Shown: piece by piece, positions 7,989 to 16,558 of the stretch
How the letters are laid out: each line of letters starts with the position of its first letter
How positions within the stretch are numbered: position 1 is the first letter of the stretch
Source of the DNA: Myxococcales bacterium
Lineage (GTDB): Bacteria > Myxococcota_A > Polyangia > Nannocystales > Nannocystaceae
Assembly (NCBI GenBank): GCA_020633335.1
Contig: JACKDU010000001.1
Span: forward strand, 62,001-126,000
Length of the DNA: 64,000 nt
Direction: 5' to 3'
The notes under the pieces: model-generated
What the model was told of the DNA's origin: nothing
Seen by the model: the letters and a program-made list of their open reading frames with translations, nothing else
Database searches by the model: none
Made by a program: the position numbers and the translations under genes

Positions 7989-10091
7989 ATGGGCTCACGG
8001 GCGGCGCTCCTCCGGCGCTCTGGTGTCGCGCTGGTCGCGGCGTTGATGGTCGCTCTCTCGTCGCCGGGTTGTCCCGGCGACGACCCGCCGAGGCTCCGCT
8101 GCGTCGACCTCCCGCGGCCGCCCTCGCTCGACAAGATCGCGCTGGAGCGGGTCTTCCCCGGGGTCTCGATCCCCGGCGGCGTCGATCTGGTGCAGCCGCC
8201 CGGGGACGACTCGCGCTGGTTCCTCGCCACCCAGGGCGGCCAGGTCGTCGCCTTTGACGCGAGCGACGACGCGGCTGCGAGCGTGGTCCTCGATCTCTCG
8301 GACGCGGTGGTGGTCGACGGCGAGGCGGGCCTCCTCGGGATCGCCTTTCACCCGGACTTCGCCAGCAACGGCGAGCTCTTCGTCTCCTACAACGCGCCGG
8401 GGGGCGGCGGCGCGTTCCTCTCCCGGGTCTCGCGCTTCACCAGCGTCGACGACGGCGAGGCGATCGATCGCGCGAGCGAGGCGATCATCCTCGAGGTCGA
8501 GCAGCCCTACACCAACCACAACGGCGGCGACCTCGGCTTCGGGCCCGACGGCCTCCTCTATTTCGGCCTCGGCGACGGCGGCTCGGCCGGCGATCCCCAG
8601 GGCAACGGCCAGGACGTCGACACCCTCCTGGGGGCGATGCTGCGGATCGACGTCGACGGCGGATCCCCCTACGCGATCCCGCCGGACAACCCCTTCGCGC
8701 AGGGCGGCGGGCGGCCCGAGATCTTCGCCTGGGGGCTCCGCAACCCCTGGCGCTGGAGCTTCGACCGCGAGACCGGCGACCTCTGGGTCGGCGACGTCGG
8801 CCAGCACGTCTGGGAGGAGGTCAACCGCGTGGTCCTCGGCGGCAACTACGGCTGGAACGTCAAGGAGGGCGCCGAGTGCTACGCCGCCGACTCCTGCGCC
8901 GAGGACGGGCTCATCGATCCGGTCGCCGCCTATCGCAACACCAGCGCGGCCTCGGTGATCGGCGGCGTCGTCTATCGCGGCGCGGCGCTCCCCGAGCTGG
9001 TCGGTCGCTTCATCTACAGCGACTTCTACCTCGGGACGATCTGGTCGGTCGACGCCGCGGGATCGGTGACGGTGCTGAGCGAGGGGGAGGGGCGGGGGAT
9101 CACCGCCTACGGCCAGGACCAGGCGGGGGAGGTCTACGCGGTCCACTACGACGGCGGGATCTACCGCCTCCGCCCGCGGCCCGCCGACGAAGGACCTGGT
9201 CTTCCAGCCAGGCTCTCGGAGACCGGCTGCGTCGATCCTGCGGCTCCGACGACGCCGCCGGCGGGGCTCGTCGAGTACGAGGTCAACGTCCCCTTCTGGT
9301 CGGACGGCGCGACGAAGTCGCGCTGGCTGGCGATCCCGGCGGGCAAGGCGATCGCGGTCGAGGACGACGGCGACCTGACGCTGCCGCCGGGCTCGACGCT
9401 GGTGAAGAGCTTCCACGTCGGCGAGGCGCTGGTCGAGACCCGCCTCCTGGTGCGCCACGACGACGGCGGCTGGGCCGGCTACTCGTACCGCTGGGACCCG
9501 GAGGGGGGCGACGCCGAGCTCCTCGAGGCGGCCGACGAGCGCGCCCTCGAGGGGCAGACCTGGGGCTTCCCCGCCCGCGGCGAGTGCCTCTTCTGCCACA
9601 CCGACGCGGCCGGGCGCTCGCTCGGGATCGAGCTCGGCCAGCTCGACCGGACGATCGTCGACGCCGACGGGCAGGCCGTCGATCAGCTCGATCGCTGGGT
9701 GGAGCTCGGCTGGCTCGCGGCGCGCCCGTCCGCGACGCCCCTGCCGGCGGCGCCGAGCGATCCGCTCGAGGCCCGGGCCCGCGCCTACCTCCACGCCAAT
9801 TGCTCCCACTGCCACCGGCCGATGGCGCCGGGCGGGCGCTCGGCGATCGACCTCCGCTACGCGACGCCGCTCGCCGACGTCGGGATCTGCGACGCTGCGC
9901 CGCGCTCGGGCGACCTCGGGATCGCCGACGCGCGCCTCCTGGCGCCGGGGGATCCCCAGCGCTCGCTGATCCTCGCGCGCATGCGCAGCCTCTCGAGCAC
10001 GCGGATGCCGGAGATCGGGTCGGCGGTCGTCGACGAGGAGGGGGCGGCCCTGGTCGAGGCCTGGATCGCCTCCCTCAGCGCCTGTCCCTAG
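7989..10091 (+). CDS. PQQ-type sugar dehydrogenase-like / diheme cytochrome c fusion lipoprotein
   Basis: A 700-residue exported protein. After a lipoprotein signal (LSSPGC) comes a six-bladed glucose/sorbosone dehydrogenase beta-propeller (about 35-390). It shows family blocks such as GLLGIAFHPDF, YTNHNGGDLGFGPDGLLYFGLGDGG and RNPWRWSFD. The C-terminal half (about 400-700) resembles the SO2930/HNE_0200 family and has two c-type haem motifs, CLFCH (533-537) and CSHCH (605-609). The arrangement suggests periplasmic or surface oxidation of a sugar or alcohol with direct electron transfer to its own haems. Whether PQQ is bound is not visible. The start at 7989 follows TATCGT and gives a proper signal peptide. 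Confidence 0.88.
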   Translation: MGSRAALLRRSGVALVAALMVALSSPGCPGDDPPRLRCVDLPRPPSLDKIALERVFPGVSIPGGVDLVQPPGDDSRWFLATQGGQVVAFDASDDAAASVVLDLSDAVVVDGEAGLLGIAFHPDFASNGELFVSYNAPGGGGAFLSRVSRFTSVDDGEAIDRASEAIILEVEQPYTNHNGGDLGFGPDGLLYFGLGDGGSAGDPQGNGQDVDTLLGAMLRIDVDGGSPYAIPPDNPFAQGGGRPEIFAWGLRNPWRWSFDRETGDLWVGDVGQHVWEEVNRVVLGGNYGWNVKEGAECYAADSCAEDGLIDPVAAYRNTSAASVIGGVVYRGAALPELVGRFIYSDFYLGTIWSVDAAGSVTVLSEGEGRGITAYGQDQAGEVYAVHYDGGIYRLRPRPADEGPGLPARLSETGCVDPAAPTTPPAGLVEYEVNVPFWSDGATKSRWLAIPAGKAIAVEDDGDLTLPPGSTLVKSFHVGEALVETRLLVRHDDGGWAGYSYRWDPEGGDAELLEAADERALEGQTWGFPARGECLFCHTDAAGRSLGIELGQLDRTIVDADGQAVDQLDRWVELGWLAARPSATPLPAAPSDPLEARARAYLHANCSHCHRPMAPGGRSAIDLRYATPLADVGICDAAPRSGDLGIADARLLAPGDPQRSLILARMRSLSSTRMPEIGSAVVDEEGAALVEAWIASLSACP

Positions 10092-10094
10092 ATT

Positions 10095-10114
10095 ACATGT
10101 CCGATTGGACAGGT
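10095..10114 (+). repeat. Dispersed element ATGTCC-N4-GGACAGG, copy 1
   Basis: The sequence ACATGTCCGATTGGACAGGT starts 4 nt after a stop codon, between convergent genes. TGTCC/GGACA can form a 5-bp stem with a 4-nt loop, extended by outer AC/GT pairs across one mismatch. It is the best-preserved copy of an element recurring elsewhere in the window. Confidence 0.6.
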
Positions 10115-10131
10115 TGTTTGATGGGCGCGGG

Positions 10132-10947
10132 CTAGCCCGGGCTCGCGGAGTCGCTGGCGGACTGGAGCGCGGCCGGCTGCGCCCGCTCGGCGAGCATCCG
10201 GGCGAAGCGCGCCTTGTAGCGGGCGTGGAGCTCGGCGTTGAGCTCCCGCGGATCGAGATCGGCGCCCGCGGTCTCGATCACCGGCCAGAACTCGAGGTCG
10301 TAGCGCCCCTTGCCGCGCACCGAGTTGTACCAGCGCTGCCCGCGCTGGAGCATCGGCTGGTTGACGTGGATGAAGAGCGGGACGATCGGCACGCCCGCCC
10401 GGATCGCGGCCTCGACCGCGCCGCGGCGGAAGCGGAGGAGGCGCTCGGGATCGGAGCGGGTCCCCTCGGGGAAGATCAACATCGGCGCGCCGCCGCGGAG
10501 GGTCTCGACCATCATGTCGAGCACGGGGGTGCCGTCCTCCTCGTCGGGGTTCGATCCGGCGACGTAGCCGGCGGCCGCGAGCATCCGTCCGAGGCTCGGC
10601 CGGTCGAACCACTTCCGCGAGACGACGGTGCTGAGGTCGCGGAAGCGGGCCATGATGACCGTCGTGTCGATCAGCGTCGGGTGGTTGGCGATCATCATGA
10701 ACGCCCGCCCCTCCGGGAAGTTCGCCGGCAGCGGCGACCAGAAGACGTCGATGAGGCCCGTCCGCTCCATGTAGCGGACGAAGAAGCGGGTCGAGTAGCG
10801 GGCCAGCCGCTGCCGGCGGCGGCGGCGGACCTCGGGGTCGAAGGAGAGCCCGAGGAGCGGCATCACCACCCAGGAGATCAGGAAGGCGCCGACGAAGAAG
10901 ACGAGGAACGCGGAGCCCGTGATCAGGATGTTGAGCGGCCGCGGCAT
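10132..10947 (-). CDS. 1-acylglycerol-3-phosphate acyltransferase-like (PlsC family)
   Basis: The 271-residue membrane-associated acyltransferase carries the two diagnostic PlsC motifs: NHPTLID (NHX4D, catalytic His/Asp) and FPEGTRS. A hydrophobic N-terminal segment (about 8-33) anchors it to the inner membrane. It may acylate lysophosphatidic acid or a related lipid; the arrangement of N-terminal helix plus short C-terminal tail is also seen in ornithine-lipid and haemolysin-type acyltransferases. The NHX4D motif lies near residues 88-94. The nearest neighbour on the same strand, an MpaB-like gene, is 58 bp upstream, so co-transcription is possible. Confidence 0.85.
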   Translation of the reverse strand: MPRPLNILITGSAFLVFFVGAFLISWVVMPLLGLSFDPEVRRRRRQRLARYSTRFFVRYMERTGLIDVFWSPLPANFPEGRAFMMIANHPTLIDTTVIMARFRDLSTVVSRKWFDRPSLGRMLAAAGYVAGSNPDEEDGTPVLDMMVETLRGGAPMLIFPEGTRSDPERLLRFRRGAVEAAIRAGVPIVPLFIHVNQPMLQRGQRWYNSVRGKGRYDLEFWPVIETAGADLDPRELNAELHARYKARFARMLAERAQPAALQSASDSASPG

Positions 10948-11005
10948 CGCCCGGCGAGTGTTCCACGGCGAGCCGGGCCCGGCAATCGCGGGCCGAGCGC
11001 GGGCC

Positions 11006-11950
11006 TCAGCCGATGCTGACGCCGGCGGCCTCGAGGCGGGCGCAGGCGTCGAGGTATTGGCGGACGAAGCGGAGCGAGCGCGGCAGCGTGCGGTAGGTCG
11101 CCGTCAGGGTCGCGAGGAGCGAGCGGTAGCGGAGGGCCGCGAGGCGCCCCGATGGGAGGGTGTCGCCGTAGCCCTCGCGGAGCCGCGGCGGCAGCATCCC
11201 GGCTGTGAGGACGCCGACGGCGTCGAGCGTGAGGCCGCGGAGGGGCCAGTGATCGAGGAGCGCGAGACCAGCGCCGCGCTCGCGGGCGAGGATCCCCTGG
11301 AGGTAGTCGGAGGGCGCGAGGCCGAAGACGGAGCGGGTGATCGCCCGGGCGACCTCGCCGACCTCGAGGGTCGCGCCCGCGACCATCGCGTCGAAGTAGC
11401 CGCGGAACTCCGCCCAGGTCGCCGGCGTGCGCGCGGGGTCGAGGCCGTAGAGGGCGAAGCGGGGGCGCTGCTCGGCGTAGAAGCGCTCCAGGGTCGCGTC
11501 CGGGAGGGGGCCGACGAAGCGCTGGTAGCACTCGGCGGCGGTGTCGATGAGGGTCGCCACCACCCAGAGGAGGAGCGCGGGATCGCGGGCGTCGTAGCGC
11601 CCCTCGGCGAGCGCCCCCTCGACCCCGCGGTGGCGCGCCCGCATCCGCTGGCCCGCCCGCAGCGCGGTCTCGCGGTCGCCGAAGGCGATCGCGTACATCA
11701 CCTCGAAGGTCCGCTGCGAGCGGCCGAGGGGGTCCTCGCGATAGCCGCTGTGATCGGCGACGCCCTGGGCGACCGCCGGGTGGGCGAGCTGGAGGAGGAG
11801 CGCCCGGCCGCCGCCGAGGAGGCAGGCGTGCTCGCGGTAGATCTGCCACGAGATGGTCTTTGGGCCATAGAGGCCGATCACCGGATCGGCGGCGGCGGCG
11901 AGGGTCTCGAGGTCGGCGAGGGCCGGGGTGGGGGAGCGCGGGGGCGGCAT
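11006..11950 (-). CDS. MpaB-like / DUF2236 oxygenase family protein
   Basis: The 314-residue protein matches the DUF2236 family (MpaB, latex-clearing protein-like), which includes b-type haem oxygenases. Family features are the N-terminal TISWQIYREHACLLGGGRALLLQLAHPAVAQGVADHS block (split here by description only), the RTFEVMYAIAFGD segment and a long all-helical body. ATG at 11950 is chosen over the longer open frame because upstream residues are low-complexity Pro/Arg and because this start places the conserved block about 25 residues from the N-terminus, as usual. There is no signal peptide. The substrate is unknown. It is divergent from the PLC-X lipoprotein gene. Confidence 0.85.
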   Translation of the reverse strand: MPPPRSPTPALADLETLAAAADPVIGLYGPKTISWQIYREHACLLGGGRALLLQLAHPAVAQGVADHSGYREDPLGRSQRTFEVMYAIAFGDRETALRAGQRMRARHRGVEGALAEGRYDARDPALLLWVVATLIDTAAECYQRFVGPLPDATLERFYAEQRPRFALYGLDPARTPATWAEFRGYFDAMVAGATLEVGEVARAITRSVFGLAPSDYLQGILARERGAGLALLDHWPLRGLTLDAVGVLTAGMLPPRLREGYGDTLPSGRLAALRYRSLLATLTATYRTLPRSLRFVRQYLDACARLEAAGVSIG

Positions 11951-12068
11951 CGCGGGGCCGGTGCGGGGGCAGGGTAGCGCGCGGCGCGGGCGGATGTCGC
12001 CGGCCGCCCGGCTCGCCCGATCGGCTCGCGGAGGATGAGGTGCCGCGCCGGCCGGGGCCTCGCCCTGA

Positions 12069-12074
12069 TACGAT
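12069..12074 (+). promoter_or_regulatory. -10 hexamer TACGAT, leaderless spacing
   Basis: TACGAT ends 6 nt before the ATG at 12081; there is no Shine-Dalgarno sequence. Confidence 0.45.
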
Positions 12075-12080
12075 CGGCGG

Positions 12081-13112
12081 ATGACGCGAGCGCGGCGATC
12101 GATCCCTGGCCTCTCTGGCGCCCTCCTCGGCCTCCTCGGCCTGATCGGGGCCTGCGGCGACGACGGTGGCGCGAGCGCGTCGGCGACCACCAGCGGCGGC
12201 GCGAGCGAGGCGACCTCGAGCGGCGGCGGCAGCGGGAGCGCGAGCGGGAGCGAGGGGAGCGGGAGCGGCGGGGCGACGAGCGCCGCCGAGACCGACGGGA
12301 CGGGCGGGACGAGCGGGACGGGCGGCGCCGAGCTCCCCTGCAACGGTCACGCAGACCTCTGCGCGCGCACGCTCGCCGAGGTCGCCCTGCCGGCGACCCA
12401 CAACTCGTTCTCGGCCCTCGACGAGGGCTTCGCCCCGATCAACGCCAACCAGATCAGCGGCGTCGCCCAGCAGCTCGACGACGGGATCCGCGGGCTCCTC
12501 CTCGACATCTACCTCGACGGCGGCGAGATCGTCCTCTGCCACGGCCCCTGCTTCCTCGGCTCGACGCCGCACGCCGAGGTGCTCGCCGACCTCGCGGCCT
12601 TCCTCGCCGCCAACCCGCGGGAGGTCGTCGTGATCATCTACCAGGACGACGTCGACCCCGCGCTGGTCGAGGCGGAGTACGTCGCGGCCGGGCTCGACCA
12701 GCTCGTCTGGACCTGGGACGGCGGCGCGCCGCCGACGCTCGGGGCGATGATCGACGCCGGCACCCGGCTGGTGGTCTCGGCCGAGGTCGAGGGGCCGCCG
12801 CCGGCCTGGTACCACCACGCCTGGGACCTCTTCTGGGACACGCCCTACACCTTCCACAGCGCCGACGAGTTCACCTGCGCGCTCAACCGCGGGAGCGAGG
12901 ACAACCCGCTCTACCTGGTCAACCACTGGATCAGCACCGACGCCGATCTCCCCTCGCAGGCGGACGCGAAGACCGCCAACGCCTACGACGTCCTCCACGG
13001 GCGGATCGCCGGGTGTCGCGACGAGGCCGGGCGGATGCCGAACCTGGTCGCGGTCGACTTCTACGAGGAGGGCGATCTCTTCGCGGCCGTCGACGCGCTC
13101 AACGGCCTATGA
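12081..13112 (+). CDS. PI-PLC X-domain-like lipoprotein
   Basis: A 343-residue lipoprotein: signal peptide with lipobox and C25 (LIGAC), a Ser/Gly/Thr linker to about residue 82, then a phosphatidylinositol-phospholipase-C X-type TIM barrel. The first catalytic histidine is H107 in PATHNSFS, D142 lies in LLLDIYL, and the second histidine H154 is in VLCHGPC. Members cleave phosphodiesters such as phosphoinositides or GPI anchors, though many bacterial lipoprotein members have untested substrates. It is followed after 9 bp by the lipase-maturation-factor-like gene, whose own TATGAT box overlaps this gene's stop codon. Confidence 0.85.
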   Translation: MTRARRSIPGLSGALLGLLGLIGACGDDGGASASATTSGGASEATSSGGGSGSASGSEGSGSGGATSAAETDGTGGTSGTGGAELPCNGHADLCARTLAEVALPATHNSFSALDEGFAPINANQISGVAQQLDDGIRGLLLDIYLDGGEIVLCHGPCFLGSTPHAEVLADLAAFLAANPREVVVIIYQDDVDPALVEAEYVAAGLDQLVWTWDGGAPPTLGAMIDAGTRLVVSAEVEGPPPAWYHHAWDLFWDTPYTFHSADEFTCALNRGSEDNPLYLVNHWISTDADLPSQADAKTANAYDVLHGRIAGCRDEAGRMPNLVAVDFYEEGDLFAAVDALNGL

Positions 13113-13113
13113 T
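13108..13113 (+). promoter_or_regulatory. -10 hexamer TATGAT overlapping a stop codon
   Basis: TATGAT overlaps the TGA stop of the preceding gene and ends 8 nt before the ATG at 13122, so the downstream gene may have its own near-leaderless promoter inside an operon-like pair. Confidence 0.4.
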
Positions 13114-13121
13114 CGCCGACG

Positions 13122-14771
13122 ATGGCCGGAGCCGACGAGGCTGGCGAGAGCGCAGAGGCGGACGGGGACGCGGGCGCGAACGCGGCCGCTGACGCCCCGG
13201 ACTTCCGCCCTCGCGCCCCGCGGCTCCTCGCGGCGCTCGGACGCGCGCTCCAGGGTCCGGGCGAGCCGGCGACCTACCGCCTGGTCCGCTTCGCGATCCT
13301 CCGCCTCCTCGGCCTGGTCTACGTCGCCACCTTCGCCGGGGCGGTGATCCAGATCCTGCCGCTGATCGGCCACGACGGCCTCCTCCCCGCCGATCTCTAC
13401 CTCGCCGAGGCCCGGGATGCGCTCGGCGCCGATGCCCCCTGGGAGGTGCCGACGCTCTTCTGGCTCGACGTCAGCGACGCCGCGCTCAGGGGCGTGAGCG
13501 CGCTCGGGCTCGTGCTCGGGCTCGCGCTCCTCCTCGGTGTCTCGAGCGGGCCGCTCCTCCTCGCGCTCTGGCTCCTCCAGCTCTCGGTGCTCGGGGTCGG
13601 CCAGCGCTTCTGGGCCTTCGGCTGGGAGACCCAGCTCCTCGAGACCACGCTGCTGGCGATGCTCCTGGTCCCATGGACAGGTTGGCGACCCCTCGATCGC
13701 CATGGCCCGCCGCTGGTCGGGGTCGTCCTGATGCGCTGGCTCGCCCTCCGGATCATGCTCGGCGCCGGCCTGATCAAGCTCCGCGGCGACCCCTGCTGGC
13801 ACGATCTCAGCTGCCTCGACGTCCACTTCGAGACCCAGCCGAACCCCCACCCGGGGAGCTGGCTCTTCCACCACGCGCCGGCCTGGATCCACCAGGCGGG
13901 GGTGCTCTTCAACCACCTCGCCGAGGTGATCCTCCCCTTCTTCGTCTTCGGGCCGCGGCGCGTCCGCTACGTCGCCGGGGTGATCCTGGTCGCGTTTCAG
14001 CTCACGCTGATCGCCAGCGGCAACCTCTCCTTCCTCAACTGGCTGACGATCATCCCCTGCCTCGCCTGCTTCGACGACCAGCTCCTCCGCCGCCTGGTGC
14101 CGGCGCGCTGGCGCGGGCGCTTCGTCGGGCCCGAGGCCGCGGCGCCGGCGAGCCGGCCGCTGCGGATCGCCGCCTGGATCCTCGCGGCGATCGTCGCCTG
14201 GCGGAGCGTCGACGTCGTCGCGAACCTCCTCTCGCCCTCGCAGTCGATGAACCGCTCCTACGACCCGCTCCACCTGGTCAACACCTACGGCGCCTTCGGT
14301 CGGATCACCCGCGAGCGCCTCGAGCTGGTGATCGAGGGGAGCGACGCGCGCGAGCCCGGGCCGACCACCGCCTGGCGGGCCTACGAGCTCCCCTGCAAGC
14401 CCGGCGACCCGAATCGCCGCCCCTGCCTGATCACGCCCTACCACCTCCGCCTCGACTGGCTGATGTGGTTCGCCGCGCTCGAGGCCGGCGACTACGGCGG
14501 CCTCGCCCGCGAGGAGTGGCTCCTCCACCTGGTCGCCAAGCTCCTCGAGGGCGATCCGAGCGTCGCCCCGCTCCTCGCGGTCGATCCCTTCGCCGGCGGG
14601 CCGCCGCCGAAGAGCGTGCGGATCGTCGCCTACCGCTACCACTTCGCCGAGCCCGGCGACCCCGCGGGCGCCTGGTGGGTGCGCGAGCCGGTCGGCGTCC
14701 TGGTCCGGCCGCTGCGGGCCGACGACCCCGAGCTCCGCGCCTTCCTCGGCGCCCACGGCTGGGAGCGCTAG
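13122..14771 (+). CDS. Lipase maturation factor (LMF1/2) family membrane protein
   Basis: The 549-residue multi-pass membrane protein belongs to the lipase maturation factor family, which in vertebrates supports folding of secreted lipases. Diagnostic blocks are visible: YRLVRFAILRLLGLVY near the N-terminus, GQRFWAFGWETQLLETTLLA, LRIMLGAGLIKLRGDPCWHDLSCL and HFETQPNPHP, followed by NRSYDPLHLVNTYGAFG and the C-terminal soluble module. About nine to ten hydrophobic helices are predicted between residues 55 and 345. The first about 30 residues are acidic low complexity. It follows the PLC-X lipoprotein gene by 9 bp; a role in maturing exported hydrolases would fit, but this is inference. Confidence 0.9.
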   Translation: MAGADEAGESAEADGDAGANAAADAPDFRPRAPRLLAALGRALQGPGEPATYRLVRFAILRLLGLVYVATFAGAVIQILPLIGHDGLLPADLYLAEARDALGADAPWEVPTLFWLDVSDAALRGVSALGLVLGLALLLGVSSGPLLLALWLLQLSVLGVGQRFWAFGWETQLLETTLLAMLLVPWTGWRPLDRHGPPLVGVVLMRWLALRIMLGAGLIKLRGDPCWHDLSCLDVHFETQPNPHPGSWLFHHAPAWIHQAGVLFNHLAEVILPFFVFGPRRVRYVAGVILVAFQLTLIASGNLSFLNWLTIIPCLACFDDQLLRRLVPARWRGRFVGPEAAAPASRPLRIAAWILAAIVAWRSVDVVANLLSPSQSMNRSYDPLHLVNTYGAFGRITRERLELVIEGSDAREPGPTTAWRAYELPCKPGDPNRRPCLITPYHLRLDWLMWFAALEAGDYGGLAREEWLLHLVAKLLEGDPSVAPLLAVDPFAGGPPPKSVRIVAYRYHFAEPGDPAGAWWVREPVGVLVRPLRADDPELRAFLGAHGWER

Positions 14772-14774
14772 TGA

Positions 14775-14791
14775 CCTGTCCTGATGGACAT
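14775..14791 (-). repeat. Dispersed element ATGTCC-N4-GGACAGG, copy 2
   Basis: Read on the minus strand this is ATGTCC-ATCA-GGACAGG, a full match to the element consensus. It occupies the 33-bp gap between the convergent lipase-maturation-factor and hpt genes, 4 nt after the plus-strand stop. Confidence 0.6.
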
Positions 14792-14804
14792 CTTCTGGCG
14801 AGCG

Positions 14805-15395
14805 CTACTTGTCGCCGCCGGCGTAGACCTCGGGCCTCAGCACGCCGATGTAGGGGAGGTTGCGGTAGCGGCCGGCGTAGTCGAGGCCGTAGCCGACGAC
14901 GAACTCGTTCGGGCACTCGAAGCCGATGTAGGCGGTGTCGATCTTGACCACCCGCGCCTCCTTCTTGTCGAGCAAGGTGGCGACCGCGAGCGACGCCGGC
15001 TGCCGGGTCCGGAGGTTGTCGATCAGGTAGGAGAGCGTGAGGCCGGTGTCGATGATGTCCTCGACCAGGAGGACGTCGCGGCCGGCGATCGGCTGGTTCA
15101 AGTCCTTGAGCATGCGGACCACGCCGGAGGAGCGGGTGCGATCGCCGTAGGACGAGACCGAGATGAAGTCGAGCGCGAGCGGCAGGTTGATCTGCCGGAC
15201 GAGGTCGGCGATGAACAAGAAGGAGCCGCTGAGGACGCCGACGACCAGGAGATCGCGGCCCTGGTAGTCCGCGGCGATCTGCGCCCCGAGCTCGGCGACC
15301 CGCCGCTGGATCGTCTCCTCGCTGAGGATCACCCGGGAGATGTCATCGCTGAGGCCGCCGGACCAGGTGGTGTTGGGTGCCGACTCGTCGTGCAT
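14805..15395 (-). CDS. hpt: Hypoxanthine phosphoribosyltransferase
   Basis: The 196-residue enzyme converts hypoxanthine (and guanine) with PRPP to IMP/GMP in purine salvage. The PRPP-binding loop VLLVEDIIDTGLTLS spans residues 108-122. The flexible-loop SSYG is at 81-84, the PPi loop is at LSGSF (55-59), and the purine-recognition segment with aromatic and DK residues (ATLLDKKEAR, GFECPNEFVVGYGLDY) follows near 145-175. Length and order are typical for bacterial Hpt. The ATG at 15395 gives a short N-terminal extension of about 20 residues compared with E. coli Hpt. The gene is divergent from the esterase gene. Confidence 0.95.
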   Translation of the reverse strand: MHDESAPNTTWSGGLSDDISRVILSEETIQRRVAELGAQIAADYQGRDLLVVGVLSGSFLFIADLVRQINLPLALDFISVSSYGDRTRSSGVVRMLKDLNQPIAGRDVLLVEDIIDTGLTLSYLIDNLRTRQPASLAVATLLDKKEARVVKIDTAYIGFECPNEFVVGYGLDYAGRYRNLPYIGVLRPEVYAGGDK

Positions 15396-15470
15396 GATCG
15401 AGCGCCTTATCGCACATGGGCCGCCGCCTGTCAGCCCCGCCGGTGGTAGTCTCTCCCTCCCCGCGCGCCG

Positions 15471-16502
15471 ATGCCGATCCACAACTTCAGCCCCCTCCAC
15501 GGCCGGATCGTCGAGATCCGGGTCGAGTCCAGGGCCCTCGCCGGCAACCTCCTCGGCGACCCGCACGAGCGGACGGTCGCGGTCTACCTGCCGCCGGGCT
15601 ACGACGACACCAAGGACGCCTACCCCCTCCTCGTCGACCTCGCCGGCTTCACCGGCTCGGGCCTCCGGCGCCTCGGCTGGACCGCCTTCGGCGAGAGCGT
15701 CCCGCAGCGCCTCGATCGCCTGATCGCCAGCGGGGCGATGGGCCCGGTGGTGGTCGCCTTCCCCGACGCCTTCACGGCGCTGGGCGGCAACCAGTACATC
15801 GACTCGCTCGCCATGGGCGGCTGGGAGTCCTTCCTCATCGAGGCGATGCTGCCGCGGCTGGAGCGGGAATTTCGCCTCCGCGGCGGCCGCGATCACCGCG
15901 GGGTCTACGGCAAGTCGAGCGGCGGCTACGGGGCGCTGGTCCACGGGATGCGCCACGCCGACGTCTGGGGGGCGATCGCCTCGCACTCCGGCGACGTCGG
16001 CTTCGACCTCCTCTTCCGCGGCGACTTCCCCAAGGTCCTCGACGCGCTCGCGCCCTTCGCCGGCAGCGTCGAGGCCTTCATCGCCAGCGTGCGCGCGGGC
16101 AAGAAGATCCGCGGCGACCACTTCCACGTCCTCATGGTCCTGGCGATGGCCGCGACCTACGACCCCGACCCGAGCGCGTTCTGGGGGATCCGCCTGCCGG
16201 TCGATCCCCACACCTGCGAGCTCGACGAGGTCGCCTGGGCGCGCTGGCTCGCCCACGATCCCCTGCGGATGATCGACGAGCCCGCCTGCCAGGCGGCGCT
16301 GCGATCGCTCCGCGGCCTCTACATCGACGTCGGCTCGCGCGACCAGTACATGATCCACTACGGGACGCGGGCGCTGGTCCGCCGCCTCGAGGCCGCGGGG
16401 ATCGAGCACCGCTACGAGGAGTTCCCCGACAACCACTCGAGCGTCGACTACCGCCTCGACGCCTCGCTCCCCTACCTCTACCGCGCGCTCACGGGCGAGT
16501 GA
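15471..16502 (+). CDS. Alpha/beta-hydrolase, esterase-D / enterochelin esterase-like
   Basis: The 343-residue putative esterase has the nucleophile elbow GKSSGG (S149 as nucleophile), the family's TVAVYLPPGYDD opening strand, the PDAF turn at about 98-102, and a late GSRDQYMIHYG segment that should hold the acid residue (near D293). The histidine is expected at NHSS near the C-terminus (DNHSSVDYR). There is no signal peptide, so it is likely cytosolic. The substrate is unknown. It is the first of three same-strand genes (esterase, DPP III-like peptidase, helicase), spaced by 56 and 3 bp. A TAGTCT hexamer lies 19 nt before its ATG. Confidence 0.88.
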   Translation: MPIHNFSPLHGRIVEIRVESRALAGNLLGDPHERTVAVYLPPGYDDTKDAYPLLVDLAGFTGSGLRRLGWTAFGESVPQRLDRLIASGAMGPVVVAFPDAFTALGGNQYIDSLAMGGWESFLIEAMLPRLEREFRLRGGRDHRGVYGKSSGGYGALVHGMRHADVWGAIASHSGDVGFDLLFRGDFPKVLDALAPFAGSVEAFIASVRAGKKIRGDHFHVLMVLAMAATYDPDPSAFWGIRLPVDPHTCELDEVAWARWLAHDPLRMIDEPACQAALRSLRGLYIDVGSRDQYMIHYGTRALVRRLEAAGIEHRYEEFPDNHSSVDYRLDASLPYLYRALTGE

Positions 16503-16558
16503 GCGGCGGCGGCGGGGTTTCGCTCGCCGCCCGAGTGTGCCAGGCTTGGGCGCGTCCG

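Noticed and set aside
13672..13686. GTCC-CAT-GGACAGG-like match inside the lipase maturation factor gene
   Set aside because: Spacing is 3, not 4, and it lies in conserved coding sequence, so it is probably coincidence.
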